This document shows, piece after piece, positions 57,538-64,000 of a stretch of 64,000 nt of DNA (position 1 is its first letter; every line of letters starts with the position of its first letter). Made by a program: the position numbers and the translations under genes. The DNA comes from Rubrivivax sp. (lineage in GTDB: Bacteria > Pseudomonadota > Gammaproteobacteria > Burkholderiales > Burkholderiaceae_C), in NCBI GenBank assembly GCA_030653385.1, contig JAURZM010000025.1, forward strand, positions 62,001 through 126,000. The letters run 5' to 3'. A model generated the notes under the pieces. It did no database searches and was not told the origin of the DNA. It was given only the letters and a program-made list of their open reading frames with translations.

Positions 57538-57802
57538 GAGTGTGAGAGGCAATCCCATGCACCCGCGTAAGCCCCCAGAACAGACCCGAACAAGGCGCAA
57601 ACCGGAACTAGGTTTGGGACCCAGTGAGGATTTGCAACGCGGTGCGGGCCTGTTCTGGGGGCTTACCCGAAGGGCCGGGGTACCCAAGGGCCCTGCGCGG
57701 CGTTGCATCGCTTGCCCGGACGTGAGTCCGGGCTGCGCGCTGCGCCTTGCTCAGGGCCCTTGGGTACCCCGGCGCGGGTGCATGGGATTGCCTCTCACAC
57801 TC
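57538..57802. mobile_element. MITE-like element with nested inverted repeats (cloverleaf)
   Basis: A 265-base element with perfect 30-bp terminal inverted repeats (57538-57567 and 57773-57802). Inside, directly abutting, are a 16-bp perfect stem (57568-57583 with 57650-57665, extending to 21 with one mismatch), a tiny CCC-GAA-GGG hairpin (57666-57674), and a 21-bp perfect stem (57675-57695 with 57752-57772). The third loop carries GCCCGGAC-GTGA-GTCCGGGC (57714-57733), a GNRA-type loop; the first loop carries CAAACC-N7-GGTTTG (57598-57616). No base is left unpaired at the junctions. A TGA direct repeat flanks it (57535-57537 and 57803-57805). No transposase is encoded, so it is non-autonomous. 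It lies across the convergent 3' ends of the OmpA and aacS genes. Confidence 0.75.
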
Positions 57803-59838
57803 TGACGCCGCCGCGCAAAGTCGACGAACCAGGCCACGCAGCTGGCGTTGGCCATTGCGTCGGGGTTCAGCACCTGCTCGGGTGCGGCCCCCATCAGCAG
57901 CTTCTTCACCGGCAGCTCCATCTTCTTGCCCGACAGCGTGCGCGGGATGGCCGCCACCTGGTAGATGTCGTTGGGCACGTGGCGCGCCGACAGCGCGCTG
58001 CGGATGGCACCCCGCAGGCGTTTGTCCAGTTCGGCGTCCAGCACCAGGCCCTCACGCAGCACCACGAACAGCGGCATCCAGCTTTCGCGGCCCAGGTACT
58101 CGAGGTCGACCACCAGGCTGTCCAGCACTTCGGACTGCGCTTCCACCGCGCGGTACAGCTCGGATGTGCCCATGCGGATGCCGTGGCGGTTGATGGTGGC
58201 GTCACTGCGGCCGTAGATGATGGCGCCGCAGGTGTCGCCGCGTGGCACCAGGCGGATCCAGTCGCCATGGCGCCAGACCGCCGGTTTGCCGTTGCCGCCA
58301 GGGAACATGTCGAAGTAGCTCTCGCGGTAACGCTGCCCGCCCGGGTCGTTCCAGAAGTACAGCGGCATCGAGGGCATGGGCTGGGTGCAGACGAGTTCGC
58401 CCACTTCGTCGACCAGCTCGCGGCCGTCTTCGCTGTAGGCCGCCACGGCGGCGCCGAGGAAGCGGCACTGCATCTCGCCTTTGTGCACCGGCAGCGTGCG
58501 CACACCGCCGACAAAGGCGCCAGCGAAGTCGGTGCCGCCGCTGATGGGGTTGAGCCAGATGTCCTGGCCGCCCACCTTCGGCAGGCGGTCCCAGATCCAC
58601 TGGTAACACTCGTCGGACAGCGGGCTGCCGGTGCTGCCGATGGCGCGCAGTTTCGACAGGTCGCCCTCTTGCTGCGGCTGCACGTCGGCCTTCAGGCAGC
58701 TGGCATAAAAGGCCGCACCAGCGCCGAACCAGGTCACGCCGGCTCGCGCGGCAAAACGCCACAAGGTGCCCCAGTCGGGCGCCTTGGCCGGGCCGCCGGG
58801 GTTGCCGTCGAACAGGCAGATGGAGGTGCCGCCCAGCAGCGCGCCGACCTGCGCATTCCACATGATCCAGCCGGTGCTGCTGAACCAGTGGAAACGTTCG
58901 CCACTCTCCACCGTGGGCGCGATGTCGTCGTGCAGCACACCGCCCTTCAGCAGTTCCAGCACGATGCCACCGTGGCCGTGCACGATGGGCTTGGGCAGCC
59001 CGGTGGTGCCGCTGCTGTACACCACCCACAGCGGGTGATCGAAGGGCACCCAGTCGGGCTGCCAGGCGCTGTGCAAGCTGCCGGGGTTGCCGTTGACCCA
59101 GTCGGCGAAGTTGTGGGTGGCCAGGCCCTCGTGCGCAAAGTCGGCGCCTCGCGCTGACGGGTCCACATCGGCCAGCAGCACCAGATGCTGCAAGCTCGGC
59201 AGGCCGGCCAGCACTTCACGCAGCACCGGGCGCCGGTCGTGTGTGACTCCGCCCCAGACCTGGCCGTCCACCGCCACCAGCACCTTCGGCGCAATCTGAC
59301 GGAAGCGGTCGAGCACCGCCACCGGGCCCATGTCGGGGCTGCACACACTCCAGATCGCGCCCACACTGGCGCAGCCCAGGAAAGCGACCACGGTGTGCGG
59401 CGTGTTCGGCAGGTAAGCGCAGACGCGGTCGCCGTGTTGCACACCCGCGGCCTTCAGGCTGGCCGCAAAAGCGCCGACCTGGCGCACGAGTTCCGGCCAC
59501 GGCACTTCGATGGGCGTCGGCATGCGCTCGTTTTGGAAGACGATGGCTGGGTGACCGGCCGTGTGCGCCGCACCGGCGTGGCGCAGCGCCTGACGCGCGA
59601 AGTTGAGCTGCGCGCCAGGGAACCAGCGCGCGCCGGGCATCACCGGGTTCTCGAGCACCGCGCGGTGCGGTGTGGGTGACTCGATGTCGAAGAAGTCCCA
59701 CACGCTTTGCCAGAACGCGGGCAGGTCGCTCGTGCTCCAGCGCCACAGCGCGTCGTAGCTGTCGAACTGCAGGCCGTGCTGCGCTTGCAGCCACTGCTGG
59801 TAAAGCGTGATGCGGGGGGTCGGCACGGGCGCTGTCAT
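57751..59838 (-). CDS. aacS: Acetoacetyl-CoA synthetase
   Basis: A 695-residue acyl-activating enzyme making acetoacetyl-CoA from acetoacetate and ATP. It begins PTPRITLYQQWLQAQHGLQFDSYDALWRW, typical of the family, with VWDFFDIES and the AMP-binding motif VYSSGTTGLPKPIVHGHGG. WIMWNAQVGALLGG, GGTDFAGAFVGG and the C-terminal IPRTLSGKKMELPVKKLLMG with the catalytic Lys are present. The last about 15 residues (VRGNPMHPRRGTQGP) are encoded by the mobile element at 57538-57802. Without the element the frame would end ARRRQAART. It overlaps the upstream binding protein gene by 4 bases. Confidence 0.93.
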   Translation of the reverse strand: MTAPVPTPRITLYQQWLQAQHGLQFDSYDALWRWSTSDLPAFWQSVWDFFDIESPTPHRAVLENPVMPGARWFPGAQLNFARQALRHAGAAHTAGHPAIVFQNERMPTPIEVPWPELVRQVGAFAASLKAAGVQHGDRVCAYLPNTPHTVVAFLGCASVGAIWSVCSPDMGPVAVLDRFRQIAPKVLVAVDGQVWGGVTHDRRPVLREVLAGLPSLQHLVLLADVDPSARGADFAHEGLATHNFADWVNGNPGSLHSAWQPDWVPFDHPLWVVYSSGTTGLPKPIVHGHGGIVLELLKGGVLHDDIAPTVESGERFHWFSSTGWIMWNAQVGALLGGTSICLFDGNPGGPAKAPDWGTLWRFAARAGVTWFGAGAAFYASCLKADVQPQQEGDLSKLRAIGSTGSPLSDECYQWIWDRLPKVGGQDIWLNPISGGTDFAGAFVGGVRTLPVHKGEMQCRFLGAAVAAYSEDGRELVDEVGELVCTQPMPSMPLYFWNDPGGQRYRESYFDMFPGGNGKPAVWRHGDWIRLVPRGDTCGAIIYGRSDATINRHGIRMGTSELYRAVEAQSEVLDSLVVDLEYLGRESWMPLFVVLREGLVLDAELDKRLRGAIRSALSARHVPNDIYQVAAIPRTLSGKKMELPVKKLLMGAAPEQVLNPDAMANASCVAWFVDFARRRQSVRGNPMHPRRGTQGP

Positions 59839-61643
59839 TCGACGCGATTTCCCGGGTCGGCAAAACGCCAGGTGTCACGCATGAAAGGGTGGCGCCAGTA
59901 GCCCTGGGTCCAGGGCTGCACCACGTCCAGTGCCACGTTGTGCAGATGCACCTTGAAGGGCATGTAGGCCACCAGCAGGTCTTTGGCCTGGCGCATCACG
60001 GCGTTGCGTTCGGGGCCGTCGGGCAGGGCGCGCTGTTGTTCGAACAGGCGGTCGAAGGCGGGCAGCATGAAACGCGGGTCGTTGGATTCGCTGGCGTTGG
60101 GGCCGTAGGCAATGCCCAGGAAAAAGCCGCCGTCGGGTGAGCCTGCGGCCCAGGAATAGCCCCACATCATCAGCGTGCCGGCGCGGCTTTTTTTCAGCAG
60201 CTCGGGCCAGGTCGAGGTGTCGAATGTCATCTTCAGGCCCACCGCGTCCATGCTGCGGCGCCAGATCTCGTTGGTGCGGCGGTCGCGCTGGCTGCTTTGT
60301 GTGGACATCACCAGCACCAGCGGGCTGCCGTCGGGCTGTTCGCGCCAGCCGTCGCCGTTTTTGTCGACGTAGCCGTACAGGTCGAGCAGCGCCTTGGCGC
60401 GTGCCGGGCTGAACTCGCTCATCTCGCTTTTGTAGGCCGCGTCGTAGCCGCTGGTGAAGGGCGGGATGGTGCTTTGTGCACGCACGCCGAAGCCGCCCAT
60501 CACGTGCTGCACAAAGCCGTCGCCGTCGAAGGCCAGGCCGATGGCCCGGCGCAGTGCCACCTTCTCGGGCGTGTAGCCGCCCACCAGCGGGTGCGCCATG
60601 TAGAAGAAGTTCATCGTCATGTCGGGCTGCAGGCTGGTCTGCAGGCGCACGCCACGTTTGGTGAGGTAGGGTGCGATCTGCCCGCCCGGTGCGGCCAGCG
60701 CGCGGAAGTTGCCCGGCACAGACAGCCAGTGGTAGGTGCCGTTCAAGAAGCTCAGCCAGCGCGGCTGGTCTTCTTCCACGACGTCGATGACCACCGCATC
60801 GGCCAGCGGCAGCGTCTTGCCCAACAGGTGCTGGGCGATGTGCTGCGCCAGCGGTTCGGCGGCCGGTGTGCCCGTGTACTGCACCTTGCGAAAGTGCGGC
60901 GAACGTTCGAGTTCGATGCGCGAAGCACGTCGCCAGCTTTTCAGCCGAAACGCCCCCGTGCCCACCGGGTGGGCACCGATCTCATCGCCGTAGAACTCCA
61001 CCACCTCGCGTGCCACCGCGCCCGTGTTCGCCGGTGTGGCCAGCAGGTAGATGAAACGCGGGTCGCCCACGCCCAGCGCGATGCGCAGCGTGTAGCGGTC
61101 CAGTGCCTTGGCACCTTCGACCTCGGCGTCGTAGTCGAAGGGCTTTCTGTCTTTCAGCGCCTTGGCACGCAGCTCGCTCAAGCCGGGCAGCTTGAGCGAC
61201 TCGAAGAGGTAGAGATCGGCCGAGTTCCAGCGTGGGTCGTAGAAACGTTTGATGGCGTAGACGTAGTCCTGCGCCACCAGCTCGCGCTTCTTGCCCTTGA
61301 AGGCCGGGTCATCGGCAAAGAAGATGCCGGGCTGGATTTGCACCGTGAACACCCGCCCGTCCGCGCTGACATTGGGCATGGCGGCGGCGGTGGCCGTGAC
61401 CAGGGCCACCGGCCGTGCCAGGTAGTCGAAGCTGAGCGGGGCCTCGAGAATCTGCGACAGCACGATGTTGGTGTTGCTGTCGCTGTTGGTCTGCGGCGGG
61501 TCGAAGGTGGTTTCGGGCGACGCGATGGCCAGGTGCAGGGTCTTGCGACCAGGGCCACTGCCCTGGCCCCGGCTGCCATCGGCGGCGTTGGCCAGCGCGG
61601 GCCAGCCGGCCAGCGACGAAACGATGAAGGGGCGTCTGCGCAT
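59835..61643 (-). CDS. ABC transporter family-5 solute-binding protein (copy 1)
   Basis: A 602-residue periplasmic binding protein (SBP_bac_5) for peptides or other oligomers. A signal-like N-terminus (FIVSSLAGWPALANAADG) precedes TLHLAIASPETTFDPPQTNSDS. ISL-like ILEAPLSFDYLARP, VFTVQIQPGIFFADDPAFKGKKR, VGTGAFRLKSWRRASRIELERSP, and VALRRAIGLAFDGDGFV follow the family order. DKNGDGWREQPDGSPL is also found in the next copy. It is about 40 percent similar by eye to its neighbours. It overlaps the aacS start by 4 bases and lacks any permease nearby in this window. Confidence 0.87.
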   Translation of the reverse strand: MRRRPFIVSSLAGWPALANAADGSRGQGSGPGRKTLHLAIASPETTFDPPQTNSDSNTNIVLSQILEAPLSFDYLARPVALVTATAAAMPNVSADGRVFTVQIQPGIFFADDPAFKGKKRELVAQDYVYAIKRFYDPRWNSADLYLFESLKLPGLSELRAKALKDRKPFDYDAEVEGAKALDRYTLRIALGVGDPRFIYLLATPANTGAVAREVVEFYGDEIGAHPVGTGAFRLKSWRRASRIELERSPHFRKVQYTGTPAAEPLAQHIAQHLLGKTLPLADAVVIDVVEEDQPRWLSFLNGTYHWLSVPGNFRALAAPGGQIAPYLTKRGVRLQTSLQPDMTMNFFYMAHPLVGGYTPEKVALRRAIGLAFDGDGFVQHVMGGFGVRAQSTIPPFTSGYDAAYKSEMSEFSPARAKALLDLYGYVDKNGDGWREQPDGSPLVLVMSTQSSQRDRRTNEIWRRSMDAVGLKMTFDTSTWPELLKKSRAGTLMMWGYSWAAGSPDGGFFLGIAYGPNASESNDPRFMLPAFDRLFEQQRALPDGPERNAVMRQAKDLLVAYMPFKVHLHNVALDVVQPWTQGYWRHPFMRDTWRFADPGNRVE

Positions 61644-61662
61644 GGGCTGAAGTTCGCGGCGC

Positions 61663-63486
61663 CTACAACCCGGCCGCGCGGCGCGCCACGGGGTCGACGT
61701 CCACCATGTCCCACCAGCCGTTCCAGAAGGCCGGCCGGCGGTAACCCTGCACCCACGGGTGCATCAGGTCGGCCACGTAGCGGTGCACGTGCAGCTTGTA
61801 GGGCGCCCAGGCCACCGCCAGGCGCTTGGCCTGGTCGAACAGGGCCTGTCGCTCGGGCCCGTCGGGCAGCGCGGCCAGCTGGTCGTAGACGGCATCGAAT
61901 TCCTTCAGCGCAAAACGCGACAGGTTCTGCTGGCCCTTTTGTTTGCCGTGGTAGCGGCGCAGCATGTCGGCACCGTCGCCGCTGGTGGCGCTGGAACCCA
62001 CGCCCCACATCTGCAGCGCACCGGCGCGCGCGGCCTTCAGGTTCTCGGGCCACTTCGCGGTCTTGAAGCTGATGCGGATGCCGATGGCCGCCATGTTCTT
62101 CTGCCACAGCTCGTTGAGCTGGCGGCTGGCCTGGTCGGGCTGGGTGGCGCAGACCAGCAACAGCGGCTTGCCGTCGGGCTGTTCGCGCCAGCCGTCGCCG
62201 TCGCGGTCGACGTAACCGTAGAGGTCGAGCAGGGCCTTGGCCCGCGCCGGGTCGTGGTCGCTGCTTTCGCTCTTGAAGTTGGCGTCGTAGCCGCTCATGT
62301 GCGGCAGCACCGGGCTTTGCGCCGGAATGGCCATGCCGTGCCGCACCAGGCGGATCTCGCGGTCCACGTCCACCGCCAGGTTCATGGCCCGGCGCAAGGC
62401 CACCTGGTGCGGTGCGTAACCGCCCACCACCGGGTCTTCCATGTTGTAGTAGGTCATCACCACGTCGGCTTGCAGCACCCGTGCGCCACGGATGCCTTGT
62501 CTGGCCAGGTTCGGTGCCACCGCACCGCCGGGCATGGCGACGTGCACGAAGTCGGCCGGCAGGCGGTCGATGAGGTCGGTCTGGCCGTTCAGGAAACTCA
62601 GCCAGCGCGGCTGCGCTTCTTCGATGATGGACACCTCCACGCGGTCCAGCAGCGGCAGCCGGCGCCCGCGCAATTGCGCCGCGATGGCCTGGCCTTCGGC
62701 ATCGTCGACCGCGGGCTGGCTGTCCCACCGGCGTTCGCGGTAGGCCGGGTTGCGGTCCAGTGCAATCAGCGAACTGCGCCGCCACTGCACCAGCTTGAAC
62801 GGGCCCGTGCCCACCGGGTGCTCGCCGATCTTGTTGCCGTAGAAGGCCACCACCTCGTGTGCCACCGCGCCGTACTGGCCGGCGATGGCCAGCGCCTCGA
62901 TCAGCCGCGGGCGCGGTTCGTCGGTCTGGAACTGCACCGTGTGGCGGTCCAGCACACGCAGGCCTTCGATGGGGCGTTGGTAGTCGAAGGCTTGCTTGCG
63001 GTCCAGGCTGTCGCGGCGCAGCGCGGCCAGGCCGCTGAAGCCCAGGGCGTCGACGTTGGACCACAGCGGGCTCTTGTTCGCCGGGTCGGCGCAGCGCTTG
63101 AAGACGTAGATGAAGTCGGCCGCCACCAGTTCACGTGGGCGGCCGCCGAAGGCCGGGTCGTCGGCGAAGAAGATGCCGGGCTGGACCTTCACGGTCCAGG
63201 TGCGGAAGTCGCTGCTGATCTCTGGCATGCCCACGGCAGTGAGCGGCACGATGCGTGCCGGCCGCGCCAGGTGGTCGTAGGTGTACAGGCTTTCGAAGAT
63301 GTGCGTGATGACGGTGCGCGAATAGACGTCGGTGATCTGCGGCGGGTCGAAACTGCTCTCGGCGATCGGGAAGGCATAACGCAGCACCCGCAGGGGCTGG
63401 GCCGCCGCGGCCGGCGGCAACACCAGCCCCGCGCCAGCCGTCAAGCCCAGCGCGGCGCCCAGCGCCAGCGTGTCACGGCGCTTCAT
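61663..63486 (-). CDS. ABC transporter family-5 solute-binding protein (copy 2)
   Basis: A 607-residue paralogue of the preceding protein. It has a signal peptide (ALGAALGLTAGAGLVLPPAAAAQ), YAFPIAESSFDPPQITD, FESLYTYDHLARPAR, VKVQPGIFFADDPAFGGRPRE, HPVGTGPFKLVQWRRSSLIALDRNP, EAQPRWLSFLNGQTDLI, DRDGDGWREQPDGKPL and ALPDGPERQALFDQAKRLAVAWAPYKLHVHRY. The C-terminal block is shared with all three copies. The upstream gene ends 15 bases before its ATG, so they form one transcription unit. The ligand is not known. Confidence 0.87.
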   Translation of the reverse strand: MKRRDTLALGAALGLTAGAGLVLPPAAAAQPLRVLRYAFPIAESSFDPPQITDVYSRTVITHIFESLYTYDHLARPARIVPLTAVGMPEISSDFRTWTVKVQPGIFFADDPAFGGRPRELVAADFIYVFKRCADPANKSPLWSNVDALGFSGLAALRRDSLDRKQAFDYQRPIEGLRVLDRHTVQFQTDEPRPRLIEALAIAGQYGAVAHEVVAFYGNKIGEHPVGTGPFKLVQWRRSSLIALDRNPAYRERRWDSQPAVDDAEGQAIAAQLRGRRLPLLDRVEVSIIEEAQPRWLSFLNGQTDLIDRLPADFVHVAMPGGAVAPNLARQGIRGARVLQADVVMTYYNMEDPVVGGYAPHQVALRRAMNLAVDVDREIRLVRHGMAIPAQSPVLPHMSGYDANFKSESSDHDPARAKALLDLYGYVDRDGDGWREQPDGKPLLLVCATQPDQASRQLNELWQKNMAAIGIRISFKTAKWPENLKAARAGALQMWGVGSSATSGDGADMLRRYHGKQKGQQNLSRFALKEFDAVYDQLAALPDGPERQALFDQAKRLAVAWAPYKLHVHRYVADLMHPWVQGYRRPAFWNGWWDMVDVDPVARRAAGL

Positions 63487-63501
63487 GGCCGGCGGCAGGT
63501 G

Positions 63502-64000
63502 TCAGTGGGGCGCACCACCACGCTTTTTCAGTTCGGTGCTGTCGATGTCCACGTACTTGTAGAACTCGCGCACGAAGATGTTGCGGTGGTAGCCCACCAC
63601 CCAGGGGTGGGCCAGGTCGGTGAAGACCCGGTGGGCGTGCACCTTGTAGGGCATGTAGGCCACCAGGATGCGCTTGGCTTCGTCCATCACCGCCTGCCGC
63701 TCGGGTCCGTCGGGCATGCCACGCTGTTTTTCGTACAGCCTGTCGTAAGCCGGCAGGTTGAAACGGGCGTGGTTGGCGCCGCCCTTGTTGGGGCCGTAGG
63801 CCAAGGCCAGAAAGGTGTCGCCGTCGGGTGCACCCGCGCTCCAGCCCACGCCCCACATCATCAGCTTGCCGGCGCGGCTGCTCTTCAGGTTTTCGGGCCA
63901 CTTGGCAATCTTGAAGACCATGCGGATGCCGATGGCGTCCATGTTCTTCTTCCAATGTTCGTTCAGCGCGCGGCTGGTCTGGTCGGGGCTGGTGGCGTAC
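63502..64000 (-). CDS. ABC transporter family-5 solute-binding protein (copy 3), partial
   Basis: The C-terminal 165 residues of a third paralogue that continues beyond the right edge of the window. It has YATSPDQTSRALNEHWKKNM, AIGIRMVFKIAKWPENLKSS, LMMWGVGWSAGAPDGDTFLA, GMPDGPERQAVMDEAKRILVAYMPYKVHAHRVF and ends KKRGGAPH. It is closest to copy 2 in the AIGIRMVFK/AIGIRISFK and WPENLK segments and to copy 1 in MWGxxWxAGxPDGxxFLxxAYGPN. It is followed 15 bases later by copy 2. Confidence 0.82.
   Translation of the reverse strand, partial: YATSPDQTSRALNEHWKKNMDAIGIRMVFKIAKWPENLKSSRAGKLMMWGVGWSAGAPDGDTFLALAYGPNKGGANHARFNLPAYDRLYEKQRGMPDGPERQAVMDEAKRILVAYMPYKVHAHRVFTDLAHPWVVGYHRNIFVREFYKYVDIDSTELKKRGGAPH

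Noticed and set aside
57518..57538. CTCAGG-N9-CCTGAG hairpin after the OmpA gene as an intrinsic terminator
   Set aside because: The stem is short, there is no T-run, and its right arm runs into the edge of the mobile element.
57542..57805. An 87-codon frame inside the cloverleaf element
   Set aside because: It covers mainly inverted-repeat sequence, lacks a ribosome-binding site and family similarity, and the palindromes explain the sequence better.

Overview
The window is GC-rich and densely coded on both strands. Many genes overlap by 4 bases (ATGA or GTGA), and GTG and TTG starts are frequent. The gene content suggests a betaproteobacterium of the order Burkholderiales, probably in the Rubrivivax/Leptothrix/Ideonella/Rhizobacter group. 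That placement is inference from gene content and style, since no rRNA is present. I found no rRNA, tRNA or CRISPR array.

Layout. 1-4215 (minus): the proximal part of an extracellular contractile injection system (eCIS) operon, with cap, an unknown protein, sheath, two tube proteins, a DUF5908 protein and the first part of a hub/LysM adaptor, running off the left edge. 4289-15853: adenosine deaminase (minus), then a plus-strand nucleoside operon: BMP-type ABC importer (binding protein, ATPase, two permeases), cytidine deaminase, purine nucleoside phosphorylase, deoxyribose-phosphate aldolase, lipoprotein 5'-nucleotidase, a BamE-like periplasmic protein and thymidine phosphorylase. Together these could strip phosphate from nucleotides outside the cytoplasm, import the nucleosides, and degrade them to bases and central metabolites. 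15858-20775: a VOC gene with an internal deletion, a YdjM-like membrane protein, a secreted beta-propeller lipoprotein, a DUF6502 gene and a lipoprotein. 20804-28042: a second BMP-type importer (minus) whose binding protein lies 2.6 kb away from its ATPase, with a haloacid dehalogenase and two tandem DUF3667 genes between. 28151-35780: purB, pyrF, a large hybrid kinase, an FHA-EAL protein, a GNAT and a DUF924 protein. 35790-48181: peptidoglycan peptide enzymes (LD-carboxypeptidase, VanX-like dipeptidase), LuxR and Crp regulators, an M48 protease, a LuxR gene divergent from a methyltransferase-desaturase pair, AmpG, an ECF sigma/anti-sigma pair, LysR and trxC.

48197-57499 is the most unusual functional block. 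Five minus-strand genes joined by 4- to 11-base overlaps encode a small secreted protein, a DUF4384-like protein, an OmpA-domain protein and two exported caspase-fold proteins with intact His/Cys dyads. Directly upstream are a hybrid kinase and a NarL-type regulator. A perfect 12-bp inverted repeat sits in the divergent promoter that leads to two more periplasmic genes, one of them also OmpA-domain. I infer a two-component-controlled envelope caspase module.

57538-57802 is a compact non-coding element with perfect 30-bp terminal inverted repeats and nested hairpins that fold into a closed cloverleaf. It is flanked by a TGA direct repeat and inserted in the 3' end of the acetoacetyl-CoA synthetase gene. 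Removing it and one TGA restores a clean gene end, so it looks like a MITE-type mobile element. 59835-64000 holds three tandem family-5 solute-binding protein genes, the last cut by the window edge.
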